Source: Shewanella fidelis ATCC BAA-318 (GTDB lineage: Bacteria > Pseudomonadota > Gammaproteobacteria > Enterobacterales > Shewanellaceae). From it: a stretch of 64,000 bases of DNA. The stretch lies in contig NZ_JADX01000004.1 of assembly GCF_000518605.1 (NCBI RefSeq), positions 220,875-284,874 of the forward strand, in the 5' to 3' direction. Below are positions 1-9,460 of this stretch, one piece after another (the stretch's first letter is position 1; every line of letters starts with the position of its first letter). Both the position numbers and the translations under genes were made by a program. A model generated the notes under the pieces. That model was not told the DNA's origin. It worked only from the letters and a program-made list of their open reading frames with translations, and ran no database searches.

Positions 1-58
1 CGTAACTATAGTGAGGAAATAAAATTGCTATAAATAGTAAAAGATATACTTTTTTCAT
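1..58 (-). CDS. N-terminus of a secreted protein (truncated by the window edge)
   Basis: Reading leftwards from an ATG at 56-58 gives 19 codons with a Lys-Lys start followed by a run of Leu, Ile and Phe, typical of a Sec signal peptide. An AGGA-type ribosome binding site lies about 7 bases upstream. The rest of the gene is outside the window, so nothing can be said about function. Confidence 0.5.
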   Translation of the reverse strand, partial: MKKVYLLLFIAILFPHYSY

Positions 59-407
59 AGAGACATCCTTGTTCTGCTAGCTTGTTATTCAAGAGCTAAG
101 ATTTAACACCCACTATAAAAAGTCAAGCCGAAAACCAAGTAAGGTAGCAAATTACTTTATTAATAATATTAATTAAACTTATTAAGTTTATTGATATACA
201 AGCTATGCGTCTGTATAGGTTAAGTAAACTTTCAAATGCCTGAAGCTAATGTGCAAAACTTGGCTTGCAGACTCTATCGAAGTTGCTGAAATCTGTAGAT
301 AACTCTTTAGCGTAAATATTGCCCTAGAACCATCATGGATGATGCTAACGACTTTTACTAAGCGCAATTTGATCTCAATAAGCTCTCTGCACCAAAAACA
401 GAGCGCA
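59..407. other. AT-rich intergenic region
   Basis: No convincing coding frame was seen. It must hold the promoter of the leftward truncated gene. It includes an AT-rich stretch with a short AAACTTATTAAGTTT palindrome near 173-189. Nothing else is recognised. Confidence 0.4.
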
Positions 408-449
408 AAAAAAGCACAACCCTAACTTACATAGGATTGTGCTTTTTGT
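408..449 (-). terminator. Rho-independent terminator of fbp (potentially bidirectional)
   Basis: The arms AAAAAGCACAA and TTGTGCTTTTT (with AGG/CCT pairing above them) form a strong hairpin flanked by A and T runs. It lies about 75 bases beyond the fbp stop codon, with the 7-bp repeat array between. Confidence 0.75.
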
Positions 450-460
450 TATCGATCCCT

Positions 461-530
461 GCTAGAACCTAGAACCTAGAACCTAGAACCTAGGACCTAG
501 GACCTAGGACCTAGGACCTAGGACCTATAA
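461..530. repeat. Tandem heptamer array (CCTAGAA/CCTAGGA)
   Basis: Ten consecutive 7-base units: GCTAGAA, three CCTAGAA, five CCTAGGA and a terminal CCTATAA. The last unit supplies the stop codon of fbp, read as TAG on the minus strand at 525-527. The same heptamer motif recurs at about 24.3 kb and at the end of the window. Confidence 0.9.
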
Positions 531-1514
531 AGAAGGTTCTTCACTGTAATCCTGAGCGTGATACTCAAGACACATATCCACTTCATTGGCAGAGCCTAAG
601 ATCACCGCTACACGTTGGTGAATTTCAGTTGGCTGAATATCCATAATAGTTTCATAACCGGTAGACGCTTTACCGCCTGCTTGCTCAACCAAGAACGCCA
701 TTGGGTTCGCTTCGTACATTAAACGTAGCTTGTATGGCTTTTCAGGGTTCTTGTTGTCTGTTGGGTAAGTGAAGATACCGCCGCGGCAAAGTACGCGGTG
801 TACGTCGCCAACCATGGCGGCAATCCAACGCATGTTGAATGACTTTTCACGTGGGCCAATTTTACCTAGCAATAGATCGCTGATGTAAGTCTGCATTGGC
901 GCTTCCCAGAAGCGTTGGTTAGACATATTGATGGCAAACTCGCCGGTGTCTTTGCTAATCGCCATTGCGCCATTGGTTAGCAAGAACTCGTTAGTCTCTG
1001 GGTTGAGGGTAAATAGCTGTACGCCTTGACCAGTGGTTAATGCCAACATGGTTGATGGGCCGTATAGTACATAACCCGCAGCGACTTGGTTGCGACCAGC
1101 TTGCAAGAAACTTTTTTCTGTTAGCTCGCCAGCAGGGGCTGGTAATACCGAGAAGATAGTACCCACAAGTGAGTTGATATCGATGTTTGAAGAGCCATCT
1201 AGTGGGTCAAAACACACTAAGAACTCGCCATTAGCATCGGCTTCAACTACATAGTCTTCCTCTTCAGATGCTATGCCGCGTACTGTACCGTCAGCCTTAA
1301 GGGCATCTTTGAGCATATCATTGGTGATGATATCGAGTTTCTTCTGGGTTTCGCCTTGAACGTTTTCTTGTTCTGTCGCACCTAGCACGCCCGCTAATGC
1401 GCCGTGACGCACTGCGTGGCTAATCTCTTTAGAGGTGTTAGCTAGCGTCAGAATAAGTTTTTCAAGAGTAGGAGAAATTGCTTGTGATGTCAGGTTTTCA
1501 GCCAGAGTTTGCAT
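525..1514 (-). CDS. fbp: Fructose-1,6-bisphosphatase, class I
   Basis: Hydrolyses fructose 1,6-bisphosphate to fructose 6-phosphate in gluconeogenesis, in the cytoplasm. The 329-residue length is usual for class I enzymes. The metal- and phosphate-binding motif DPLDGSSN is at residues 103-110, and an EEED acidic cluster lies just before it at about 84-87. The C-terminal region has the expected [20 protein letters not shown] block. It is monocistronic: its start faces the divergent dipeptidyl-peptidase gene across about 280 bases, and a terminator follows at 408-449. The stop codon lies inside a heptamer repeat array, so the final residues may vary between strains. Glycolytic FBPase activity is essential for growth on lactate and amino acids, the usual diet of this kind of bacterium. 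Confidence 0.97.
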   Translation of the reverse strand: MQTLAENLTSQAISPTLEKLILTLANTSKEISHAVRHGALAGVLGATEQENVQGETQKKLDIITNDMLKDALKADGTVRGIASEEEDYVVEADANGEFLVCFDPLDGSSNIDINSLVGTIFSVLPAPAGELTEKSFLQAGRNQVAAGYVLYGPSTMLALTTGQGVQLFTLNPETNEFLLTNGAMAISKDTGEFAINMSNQRFWEAPMQTYISDLLLGKIGPREKSFNMRWIAAMVGDVHRVLCRGGIFTYPTDNKNPEKPYKLRLMYEANPMAFLVEQAGGKASTGYETIMDIQPTEIHQRVAVILGSANEVDMCLEYHAQDYSEEPSL

Positions 1515-1798
1515 CTTGTTTCCTATACAATTTTACGTGAGTAAATTGAGTTTGAGGTCAGGACAAAAGTGTATTGTTTATTATTGTGGCGATGATACCT
1601 GAGAAAGCGAGTTTTTTCAGCCGTAAAGATAGGCTTTCTGCTTGATTACTCTTTAATACAAGTTAACCGCTTTTGAGCATAGTTTTTGTTTTGCTAATGA
1701 TTCAGGCACAATGTAGGCGAATTTTCAGCCTAGCTTTCAGTGGAGAACCGAGTTAGCGATAGCTGAATACGATTTTGGGTTTAATCCAGGGAATAATA

Positions 1799-4045
1799 AT
1801 GAAAAACAATTGGATGAATTTACTGTTAGCCTCTGTGCCTGTGGTATTTAGTGCTAGCGCCACTGTTCAAGCCTCATCACTTCCCGGTGGTACAGAGCCA
1901 CTCACCATCGAGCGTATGTACGCTTCTCCTGCACTGGCTGGCAGCAGCCCTCGTGGTTTAAAGCTATCGCCTGATGGCTTGCGAGTCACTTATCTTGCCG
2001 GTCGCAAAGATAATCAACATCTATATGATTTATGGCAGATGGATGTGGCAACGGGTAAGCAAAGTGTATTGATTGATGCCGATAAGCTGCAAGCGGGTGA
2101 ACTGTCGGATGAAGAAAAAGCGCGTCGCGAACGCCAGCGGATCTATGGTCAAGGGATCATGGAGTACTTCTGGTCTAAAGATGGCGAGGCGATCTTAATT
2201 CCAGCCGCGGGCAAATTGTATTACTACTCGGTGGCTGATAATAAGGTCAAGTTGCTTGCAACTGGTGAAGGCTTTGCAACCGATGCGCGTCTTTCGCCAA
2301 AAGGTCATTTTGTGTCGTTTGTGCGTGAGCAAAACTTGTATGTGTTGGATTTAAAAACGCAAAAAGTAACCGCACTGACAACCGATGGCGGTGGCGCGAT
2401 TAAAAACGCTATGGCTGAGTTTGTTGCTCAGGAAGAGATGGGCAGAATGACAGGTTATTGGTGGGCGCCAGATGAGTCGGCAATTGCCTATACCCGTATC
2501 GATGAGTCGGGTGTTGAGCTGGTAACCCGCAATGAAATTTATGCCGATGGAATTAAGCTGACCGAGCAGCGTTATCCCTACGCTGGCGAGAACAACGTCA
2601 AAATTGAACTTGGTGTGGTTACCTTAAACGATAAAAAAGTCGCTTGGGTCGATTTAGGCAAAGATACCGATATCTACTTGCCGCGAGTAAAGTGGTTACC
2701 TGACAGTAAACATTTGTCTTATCAGTGGCAGAGTCGCGATCAGCAGGCGCTAGACTTACGTGTTGTGGCGATTGCTGATATTAAAAATGATAGAGATCTA
2801 GTAAAAGAGCGCAGTGAGGCCTGGGTTAACCTAAATGATGATCTGCACTTTTTAAAGCAGCAAAAGGCATTTATCTGGGCGTCTGAACGTGATGGTTTTA
2901 ATCACCTGTATTTGATTGGCTTAGACGGCAAAATCATCCGTCAGCTTACTTCGGGTGATTGGGCGGTTGACGCGGTAGAGTATATCGATGAAAAAGCGGG
3001 CCAAGTGTACTTTACTGGCCGTAAAACCAAAGTGACTGAGAAGCAGCTGTACCGAGTTGCCTTAGCCGGAGGCCAAATAGAGTCTATTAGCCAGCGCAGC
3101 GGTATGCATTCACCGGTATTTGCTGACAGCAAACCTGTATATTTAGATTACTTTAGTAGTTTGTCGCAACCGCCGCAGGTGAGCTTGCATGATCAAAGTG
3201 GCAAGCGTCTCGCTTGGGTTGAGCAAAATGAAGTGAAAAAGGGCCATCCTTTATTCGACTACTTTGGTCTTTGGCAGTTGCCAGAATTTGGTGAACTAAA
3301 AGCTGAAGATGGCCAAATGCTGCAATACCGTATGTTCAAACCAACCAACTTTGATGCTAATAAAAAGTATCCGGTTGTGGTACGGGTTTATGGTGGGCCT
3401 CATGCGCAATTAGTGGTCAATAGCTGGAGTCATCAAGACTACTTTACTCAGCATCTATTACAGCAAGGTTATATTGTTTATCAGCTAGATAACCGTGGAT
3501 CAGCACACCGTGGCACTAAGTTTGAGTATGTGATTTACAAGCAGCTTGGCGAAGTTGAAGTCAATGATCAAAAGGTGGGTGTGGACTACTTACGTACTTT
3601 GCCTTACGTCGATAGTGACAACATTGCTATCTATGGTCATAGCTATGGCGGCTATATGGCATTAATGAGCCTATTTAAAGCGCCTGACTACTTTAAAGCG
3701 GCCATATCTGGTGCGCCAGTATCTGACTGGGCTTTATACGACACTCACTATACTGAGCGTTATATGGGCGATCCTAAAACCAATGCTAAAGGCTATGAGG
3801 CCAGTAGTGTGTTGCCATACGTTGGCGGCTATAAGTCGGGATTGCTGATGTACCACGGTATGGCCGACGATAACGTGTTATTTGAAAACAGTACTCGTGT
3901 TTATAAAGCTTTGCAGGATGAAGGCAAGTTGTTCCAGATGATCGACTACCCGGGCTCTAAGCATTCGATGCGTGGCGAAAAGGTACGAGTACATCTGTAT
4001 CGCTCATTGGCAGACTTCTTGGACCGTGAACTTAAAGGCAATTAA
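1799..4045 (+). CDS. Dipeptidyl-peptidase IV (peptidase family S9), secreted
   Basis: A periplasmic or exported serine exopeptidase expected to remove Xaa-Pro (or Xaa-Ala) dipeptides from peptide N-termini. The chosen ATG at 1799 gives 748 residues and a clean signal peptide of about 25 residues ending VQA; the longer in-frame TTG at 1775 lacks a suitable ribosome site, while GGGA lies just before the chosen start. The N-terminal beta-propeller domain occupies about residues 50-530 and contains the EFVAQEEMGR glutamate pair that anchors the substrate amino terminus in DPP-IV. The C-terminal alpha/beta-hydrolase carries Ser615 (GHSYGG), Asp690 (GMADDNV) and His722 (GSKHSMRG). It is transcribed alone and followed by a strong terminator. 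It fits with the two secreted subtilases in this window as a peptide-scavenging set. Confidence 0.92.
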   Translation: MKNNWMNLLLASVPVVFSASATVQASSLPGGTEPLTIERMYASPALAGSSPRGLKLSPDGLRVTYLAGRKDNQHLYDLWQMDVATGKQSVLIDADKLQAGELSDEEKARRERQRIYGQGIMEYFWSKDGEAILIPAAGKLYYYSVADNKVKLLATGEGFATDARLSPKGHFVSFVREQNLYVLDLKTQKVTALTTDGGGAIKNAMAEFVAQEEMGRMTGYWWAPDESAIAYTRIDESGVELVTRNEIYADGIKLTEQRYPYAGENNVKIELGVVTLNDKKVAWVDLGKDTDIYLPRVKWLPDSKHLSYQWQSRDQQALDLRVVAIADIKNDRDLVKERSEAWVNLNDDLHFLKQQKAFIWASERDGFNHLYLIGLDGKIIRQLTSGDWAVDAVEYIDEKAGQVYFTGRKTKVTEKQLYRVALAGGQIESISQRSGMHSPVFADSKPVYLDYFSSLSQPPQVSLHDQSGKRLAWVEQNEVKKGHPLFDYFGLWQLPEFGELKAEDGQMLQYRMFKPTNFDANKKYPVVVRVYGGPHAQLVVNSWSHQDYFTQHLLQQGYIVYQLDNRGSAHRGTKFEYVIYKQLGEVEVNDQKVGVDYLRTLPYVDSDNIAIYGHSYGGYMALMSLFKAPDYFKAAISGAPVSDWALYDTHYTERYMGDPKTNAKGYEASSVLPYVGGYKSGLLMYHGMADDNVLFENSTRVYKALQDEGKLFQMIDYPGSKHSMRGEKVRVHLYRSLADFLDRELKGN

Positions 4046-4091
4046 TCACAGCGTGATTTTTCGGATTAATTGAGTTTGGCGTTTCACTTTA

Positions 4092-4137
4092 AAAGCACTT
4101 ATTGATTAATTTATATTAATAGTAAGTGCTTTTTTTA
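4092..4137 (+). terminator. Rho-independent terminator after the dipeptidyl-peptidase gene
   Basis: Arms AAAGCACTTA (4092-4101) and TAAGTGCTTT (4123-4132) are followed by a T run. Confidence 0.85.
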
Positions 4138-4512
4138 TGCGTTTATGTTTCTCAGTTTTGCATAGTTTTTATTAACTATATTAATAGGATAGTAGGTGAT
4201 ACTTCAGCTGAAATTGATTCGATTCTACTTCAAGCTCATAAGGTTATATATTTTCTAATCCCTGAATTAATCTAAATCTAATTTCCAACCACAGTTTTAT
4301 AAGTATGCCGTGCGGTAAGTTTGTTTGACTGAAATTGAATATAAATATCACTGCTTAATTAGGGAGAAGCTAAGTTTGCTATTACTTCAGTAATTGCGTA
4401 ATTGGGTCAATATAGGCTAATGGTAATGATGAGCTTTAAATTGGTGGTTAGTTTACCGCACGGATTACGGTAAATATGGATTGCTGATATTTTAGTGGTT
4501 TTATTTAAGAGA
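4138..4512. other. Intergenic region with an 11-bp inverted repeat
   Basis: No gene is seen between the two terminators. The only visible structure is CCGTGCGGTAA at 4308-4318 and its exact inverse TTACCGCACGG at 4453-4463, 134 bases apart. Its role is unknown. Confidence 0.4.
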
Positions 4513-4545
4513 TAAAAAAAACCAGTCATATGACTGGCTTTTTAA
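4513..4545 (-). terminator. Bidirectional terminator of arcA
   Basis: The palindrome CCAGTCATATGACTGG (4522-4537) has an A run on its left and a T run on its right, so it can act in both directions. Confidence 0.85.
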
Positions 4546-4585
4546 TATGAGTATATCGATATTTTACCGATATAAAGGCTGGAAT

Positions 4586-5302
4586 TTAGTCTTCCAAACT
4601 ACCGCAGAAACGGTAACCTTCGCCGTGGATAGTTGCGATGATTTCTGGCGTATCAGGTAAGCTTTCGAAGTGCTTACGGATGCGACGGATAGTCACGTCA
4701 ACAGTACGGTCGTGTGGTTTAAGCTCACGGCCAGTCATCTTCATTAGTAGATCTGCACGGCTTAGGATCTTGCCTGGGTTCTCTACAAAGTGAAGCATAG
4801 CGCGGAATTCACTACGCGGTAGCTTGTAAGACTCACCTTGTGGGCTAACTAGAGAACGGCTGTTGATTTCAAGGCTCCAACCGTTGAAACGGTAGAACTC
4901 AACTGCGCTTTTCTCTTCTGAATCTGTACCTGTGCTATTAACGCGAGTTAATAGGTTACGAGCACGGATAGTTAATTCACGTGGGTTGAATGGCTTAGTG
5001 ATATAATCATCTGCACCAATTTCAAGACCAAGGATCTTATCAACTTCGTTATCACGGCCTGTTAGGAAGATTAGACCGATGTTATTAATTTCACGAAGTT
5101 CACGAGCTAATAAAAGACCGTTCTTACCTGGCAAGTTAATATCCATAACCACCAAGTTAACTTTGTTGTCTTGCATAGCCTTATGCATTTCAGCGCCGTC
5201 ATTGGCTTCAGTTACCACATATCCTTCCGCTTCAAAAATACTTCTAAGTGTGTTTCTTGTTACTGCTTCATCTTCAACAATAAGAATGTGCGGGTTTTGC
5301 AT
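4586..5302 (-). CDS. arcA: Aerobic respiration control response regulator ArcA
   Basis: An OmpR-family transcription factor of 238 residues that controls aerobic and anaerobic respiratory genes. The receiver domain spans about residues 1-120, with the acidic pair Glu10/Asp11, phospho-acceptor Asp54 (VVMDINLPG), Thr in [16 protein letters not shown] and Lys in [10 protein letters not shown]. The winged-helix DNA-binding domain spans about 135-235. The sequence follows E. coli ArcA closely. In Shewanella the cognate sensor is split (ArcS/HptA) and not adjacent, which agrees with the absence of a kinase gene here. It is monocistronic, with a bidirectional terminator downstream and an unusually long upstream region of more than 500 bases. 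Confidence 0.95.
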   Translation of the reverse strand: MQNPHILIVEDEAVTRNTLRSIFEAEGYVVTEANDGAEMHKAMQDNKVNLVVMDINLPGKNGLLLARELREINNIGLIFLTGRDNEVDKILGLEIGADDYITKPFNPRELTIRARNLLTRVNSTGTDSEEKSAVEFYRFNGWSLEINSRSLVSPQGESYKLPRSEFRAMLHFVENPGKILSRADLLMKMTGRELKPHDRTVDVTIRRIRKHFESLPDTPEIIATIHGEGYRFCGSLED

Positions 5303-5787
5303 ATTAATTACCTAATGTCTGTCTATTTCTAACCATGAGTATAATAAAGTTTATACTCCATCTAGTTATGCTGATAATTCACTGATACACGTAGGTGCTT
5401 TCAAATCTGGTTCGAAACAGCAACACACTGCATGCGCTAGCAAAGTATGGGTATCTCACATATGGAAAAATGCGAACTGCTTACACTTCGATTAACAATA
5501 GTAGAAAAAAGTTCCTTAGCTACCGTTTTTTATGAAGTTTAAATGTTAAATCAAACATAGTTCACATTTGATACAGCTGTGTGGATTACGCTTCTGTCTG
5601 TTTCTAGTATATGTAACAAAATGTGTTCGTTACATGTATCAGAGTGAGCTAATCAACATCCGCTATTGTACTCGTTTTAGGCATTTGTTAACAAATGAAA
5701 TGTTAACAAAATTCTACGATGATATGATTTAGATCACTATTTGGTTTGTATCTAATTGATTATAAAGGAAGTAACAGATTCTTAATC
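5303..5787. promoter_or_regulatory. Long divergent control region between arcA and the DUF3293 gene
   Basis: About 485 bases without a coding frame. It is AT-rich and holds several short motifs resembling half-sites of CRP/FNR-family regulators, such as AGATCACT near 5731. No exact promoter for arcA could be fixed by eye. Confidence 0.35.
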
Positions 5788-5803
5788 TGTGATTCATATC
5801 ACG
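5788..5803 (+). promoter_or_regulatory. CRP-like binding site
   Basis: TGTGATTCATATCACG matches the CRP consensus TGTGA-N6-TCACA except for the last base. A TATAAT -10 box lies at 5830-5835 upstream of the DUF3293 gene, which puts the site about 41-46 bases before the likely start of transcription, a class II arrangement. CRP is the main anaerobic regulator in Shewanella, so oxygen- or cAMP-linked control is plausible. Confidence 0.5.
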
Positions 5804-5866
5804 AGTCTGGGCAGTGCTAACGAGTTTGCTATAATAATTGCACCTTAATTGGAGAATTTGTTAGCA

Positions 5867-6295
5867 ATGAATAACTCAGTCGACAGCCTCTGGCATTACT
5901 ACCAACAAACTGAATTCCTGTTTACACAAATGCTTTCTACGCAACTATCATTTGCGATCATCACTGCATATAACCCTAAGGGACAAGTGCTGTCAGCTTG
6001 TCAAAATGGCTTGTTGGACCGCAAGCTGCAGAATGAAATAAACAGTTTAGGTTTGCCTTATCGGGCAATGATCGGTGCCTCACAAGATAGAACTCATATG
6101 GAAAAAAGCTGGGCGGTGGCGATTGATAAAGCCGCAGCGATCCGTTTGGGTCGTTTGTTTAATCAAAACGCTATCTATTACGTTGAGGCTGATAATTTGC
6201 AATTGGTGCCGTGCTTGATGGCCAAAGAAGAAACTTTATTGGGCGCATTTTCGCCACGGGTGAATCGAGTGTTAGATCTGCCTGATATTGAGTAA
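5867..6295 (+). CDS. DUF3293 family protein
   Basis: A small cytoplasmic protein of 142 residues of unknown function. The block FAIITAYNPKG followed later by GASQDRTHMEKSWAV is the pattern I associate with the DUF3293 family. No catalytic motif, signal peptide or membrane segment is visible. The ATG at 5867 is preferred over the in-frame TTG codons at 5849 and 5858, although the GGAG at 5851-5854 is rather far from it (12 bases). It stands alone between arcA (divergent) and lysC, with a CRP-like site and a TATAAT box upstream. Confidence 0.65.
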   Translation: MNNSVDSLWHYYQQTEFLFTQMLSTQLSFAIITAYNPKGQVLSACQNGLLDRKLQNEINSLGLPYRAMIGASQDRTHMEKSWAVAIDKAAAIRLGRLFNQNAIYYVEADNLQLVPCLMAKEETLLGAFSPRVNRVLDLPDIE

Positions 6296-6401
6296 AACTA
6301 AAACAGCTTAGATTTACGTTGACTTAATTGATTAAATTTTGATATTTTTCAGTTTCTTATTTTTGTATGCAAAATAAGCATTGTTTGTATCGAAAATGAG
6401 T

Positions 6402-6713
6402 GCAGAAGAGGAGCGCTAACTAGGTAGTAAGTTTAAGGGACCAAACCCGTTGAGAACTTATGAGGGAGATTAGCGCCGAGATATTCAAGTAATTTGGTTA
6501 TGTTTGAATGTTGGTCGTACAGGCTGAATCCTGGCGATTGTCACCGGTATTTTTATGGTGGAGAGCTTCTGGTGACTGTCGCTGTTTCCCATCTTTTGGG
6601 GTGCAATATAAAGCACCAGGCTCTTCGAACGAAGTTAGTTCGGAGCTTATTCATGTTTGTTTTAAATTTAATTTGTGGTACCCAGTCTTGTTCGTTTCCT
6701 GCTCTACAGGAGG
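6402..6713 (+). promoter_or_regulatory. Lysine riboswitch (L box) and its expression platform
   Basis: The aptamer starts with CAGAAGAGGAGCGC and contains GGGAGATTAGCGCCGAGA, GGCTGAATCCTGG and GATTGTCACC. It closes with CTTCTGG at 6566-6572, which pairs with CAGAAG at 6403-6408 as P1. These are the conserved blocks of the lysC leader of E. coli. Downstream hairpins include GGTGC/GCACC near 6599-6618. A short hairpin TCCTG (6697-6701)/CAGGA (6707-6711) covers part of the AGGAGG ribosome site of lysC, suggesting lysine-dependent control of translation. The open frame running through this region before lysC is leader RNA, not protein. Confidence 0.93.
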
Positions 6714-6720
6714 CGGTATT

Positions 6721-8091
6721 ATGTCGTTAAATTCTAATAGTAATCTAACTGTTGCTAAGTTTGGTGGAACCTCTGTTGCCGACTTTGACGCAATGCAGCG
6801 CTGTGCCGATATTATTATCGCCAACCCACAAACTCGGGTCGTTGTGGTCAGTGCCTCAAGCGGTGTGACTAATCAGCTGGTTGCGTTAACTCAAGAAGAT
6901 ACCAGTGCTGAGCAATCGAAAGCTTTGATCAAGCAGATTGCGTCGATTCAATATCAAATTCTAGATAGACTGCAGAATCCCGGTGATATTGCTGCCAAAA
7001 TTGACCGTATATTGAGTCATATCTCCACTTTGAATGAGCGTCTGAAATTGACTCGCAGCAAAGCGGTAATAGACGAACTTCTATCCCAAGGTGAGGCTTG
7101 CTCTTCGGTATTTTTTGCTGCGGTACTGCGCGAAAAAGGCGCGAGTGCTAGCGCATTTGATGTGCGTCAAGTACTACGAACAGACAGTCACTACGGTAAA
7201 GCTGAGCCACAAATCGAAATGATTGCTGAATTGGCTCAGGCACAATTGCAACCATTATTGCCATCGCAAGTTATCGTAACCCAAGGATTTGTTGGTGCAG
7301 ACGCTGAAGGTAACACCACAACGTTAGGTCGTGGTGGCAGTGACTACTCTGCCGCTTTGCTTGCTGAAGCATTACATGCCGATGCGGTAGAGATCTGGAC
7401 AGATGTAGCAGGGATTTATACCACCGACCCAAGACTTGCACCTAATGCCAGCCCAATCGCTGAAATTAGCTTTAATGAAGCGGCAGAGATGGCAACTTTT
7501 GGCGCTAAGGTATTACACCCCGCTACAATCTTGCCAGCGGTACGACAAAAGATTCAGGTCTTTGTTGGTTCTAGTTGGGCACCAGAGCAAGGCGGAACTT
7601 GGATCCGCCATAAAGTTTCGACCGAGCCTGTCTATCGTGCAGTGGCGCTGCGCCGAGATCAAACGTTGTTAAATTTACATAGTCTACAAATGCTTCATGC
7701 CCAAGGTTTCCTAGCGGAAACATTTGCTACTCTTGCTCGGCATAAGATCAGTGTTGATTTAATCACGACCTCTGAGGTGAACGTCGCTTTGACTCTTGAT
7801 AAAACCGGCTCGGACTCGAGTGGCCAAGGTTTGTTAAGCGAAGCCTTACTGCAAGAGTTATCACAACACTGTCGGGTAAGAGTCGAAGATGGTTTAGCAC
7901 TCGTGGCGGTGATCGGTAATAACATCGCCTCTACAGCTGGTGTGTGTCGTCGAGTATTTGAAGTATTAGAAACTTATAACGTGCGCATGATTTGCCAAGG
8001 TGCGAGCCCGCATAACCTTTGTATTTTGGTGGATGAAGCTGAGGCCGGTAATGTTATTCGTGCATTGCATGAAAACTTATTTGAAGCTTGA
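6721..8091 (+). CDS. lysC: Lysine-sensitive aspartokinase III
   Basis: Phosphorylates L-aspartate with ATP, the first step towards lysine, threonine, methionine and diaminopimelate. The ATG at 6721 follows a strong AGGAGG and gives 456 residues, close to E. coli LysC. The amino acid kinase domain (about 1-290) opens with KFGGTSVAD at 13-21 and contains the aspartate-binding TTLGRGGSDYSAA block. Two ACT domains (about 310-450) form the allosteric lysine site. There is no fused homoserine dehydrogenase domain, so this is the monofunctional class. The lysine riboswitch immediately upstream supports assignment to the lysine-controlled isozyme. It is followed after 36 bases by a deacylase-family gene that may be co-transcribed. 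Confidence 0.96.
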   Translation: MSLNSNSNLTVAKFGGTSVADFDAMQRCADIIIANPQTRVVVVSASSGVTNQLVALTQEDTSAEQSKALIKQIASIQYQILDRLQNPGDIAAKIDRILSHISTLNERLKLTRSKAVIDELLSQGEACSSVFFAAVLREKGASASAFDVRQVLRTDSHYGKAEPQIEMIAELAQAQLQPLLPSQVIVTQGFVGADAEGNTTTLGRGGSDYSAALLAEALHADAVEIWTDVAGIYTTDPRLAPNASPIAEISFNEAAEMATFGAKVLHPATILPAVRQKIQVFVGSSWAPEQGGTWIRHKVSTEPVYRAVALRRDQTLLNLHSLQMLHAQGFLAETFATLARHKISVDLITTSEVNVALTLDKTGSDSSGQGLLSEALLQELSQHCRVRVEDGLALVAVIGNNIASTAGVCRRVFEVLETYNVRMICQGASPHNLCILVDEAEAGNVIRALHENLFEA

Positions 8092-8127
8092 TAGTAACCA
8101 TTAATAGACTGAGGAACTGCAGACGTT

Positions 8128-9240
8128 ATGAAGTTTAAGCAATCTAGCCTTACAGTTGGTGAGTTGGCTACAGGGCATGGGTTAAGTGTGCCGTTGTTTC
8201 ACATAGCGGGTAAAGATAGCCAAGCACCTAAGGTGTTTATTCAAGCCAATGTACATGGCGCTGAAGTGCAGGGAAATGCGGTTATTTTTCAGTTAATGAA
8301 AAGGCTTGAGCAAATGGATGTGCAAGGGGATGTCACTATACTTCCCTTGGCAAATCCTTTGGGCATTAACCAAAAGAGCGGTGAGTTTACCCTTGGCCGC
8401 TTTGATCCGATAACCGGTGTCAATTGGAATCGCGAATACTTGGATCATCAAATAGATGTTGCTAGTTGGTATCAGCGTCATTGTGAATTAGATGATAAAG
8501 CCTTGATTGCTGCTTATCGTGCAGAGCTTATTGCTTCTTGTGATGCACATTTAAATCAGCAATGGGGGGTGACCACAGGCAAACGCCTAGCGGTTACCTT
8601 GCAACAATTAGCACATCAAGCGGACATTGTGATTGATCTGCATACTGGGCCTAAGTCGTGCAAACATATGTACTGCCCTGAGTATGATGTTAATGCAGCA
8701 ACCTTATTTTCAATTGCTTACACTTTAGTTATCCCTAATGAATTTGGTGGTGCTATGGACGAAGCGGCGTTTTGTCCTTGGTGGCAATTAACCGAACATA
8801 TCAATGCAGTAGGTGGTGATTTTCAGGTGCCTGTAGTTGCATTTACGTTGGAACTTGGCAGCCAAGAACTGATTGATTTAGACGATGCCTTAACTGACGC
8901 TCATGGCATATTGGCCTATTTAAGTCACAGAGGCGTCGTGGCTGATAAGGTCGAGCCGGCTCAAATGCCAAGGTATGGCTGTTATTTAAAAGATTATAAG
9001 AAGTATCATGCGCCAACGGCTGGCCTTGTTGAATACAAAGCTCGCCTTGGACATATACTTTATTCTGGTGAGACATTAGCAAATGTTCTAAGGCTGGATC
9101 GCTTTGGCACTAATGAAGAGTTAACAGAGCTAGTGTTAAATCAGGACTGCGTTCCTATCTTACATTTCGCTTCAGCGTCGATCTATCAAGGCACTGAGCT
9201 ATATAAGGTGATGACGAATCTGTTTGAACTGAATTCGTAA
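8128..9240 (+). CDS. Succinylglutamate desuccinylase/aspartoacylase family zinc hydrolase
   Basis: A 370-residue protein of the M14-like AstE/AspA fold that cleaves N-acyl amino acids or related amides. Zinc ligands are visible as His43 and Glu46 (NVHGAEVQG) and His172 (DLHTG). The catalytic-type glutamate is Glu242 (TLELGSQ). An arginine-asparagine pair for carboxylate binding is present as WNRE. There is no signal peptide, so it should be cytoplasmic. It lies 36 bases after lysC on the same strand, hinting at a link to aspartate or lysine derivatives, but it is not clearly AstE (no ast genes nearby) and the substrate is unknown. Confidence 0.8.
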   Translation: MKFKQSSLTVGELATGHGLSVPLFHIAGKDSQAPKVFIQANVHGAEVQGNAVIFQLMKRLEQMDVQGDVTILPLANPLGINQKSGEFTLGRFDPITGVNWNREYLDHQIDVASWYQRHCELDDKALIAAYRAELIASCDAHLNQQWGVTTGKRLAVTLQQLAHQADIVIDLHTGPKSCKHMYCPEYDVNAATLFSIAYTLVIPNEFGGAMDEAAFCPWWQLTEHINAVGGDFQVPVVAFTLELGSQELIDLDDALTDAHGILAYLSHRGVVADKVEPAQMPRYGCYLKDYKKYHAPTAGLVEYKARLGHILYSGETLANVLRLDRFGTNEELTELVLNQDCVPILHFASASIYQGTELYKVMTNLFELNS

Positions 9241-9460
9241 TTTTAGCTTTACATATAGATGCATTTGTATCTGTTTTTGTTTTTATATTGTTAATTTTTT
9301 GTTTGCCGGCTTATTTCTGTTGTGATACTAATGTTTTTCGCCTAAGTCATATGTGCTATTTGATGAAGTTGTTGTAGTGCATTTTTCTAACTGGAAGGCT
9401 TTGGTGACATGAAAGCAGGATAAAACAATAAAAACTTGCAAGTATTTAAGGAATTGACAA

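Noticed and set aside
461..530. CRISPR array
   Set aside because: Units are 7 bases, contiguous and without spacers; no cas genes are present. The same holds for 63640-64000.
6508..6720. N-terminal extension of lysC reading through the leader
   Set aside because: The region is a lysine riboswitch and the start at 6721 has a strong AGGAGG; the extension has no homology to aspartokinases.
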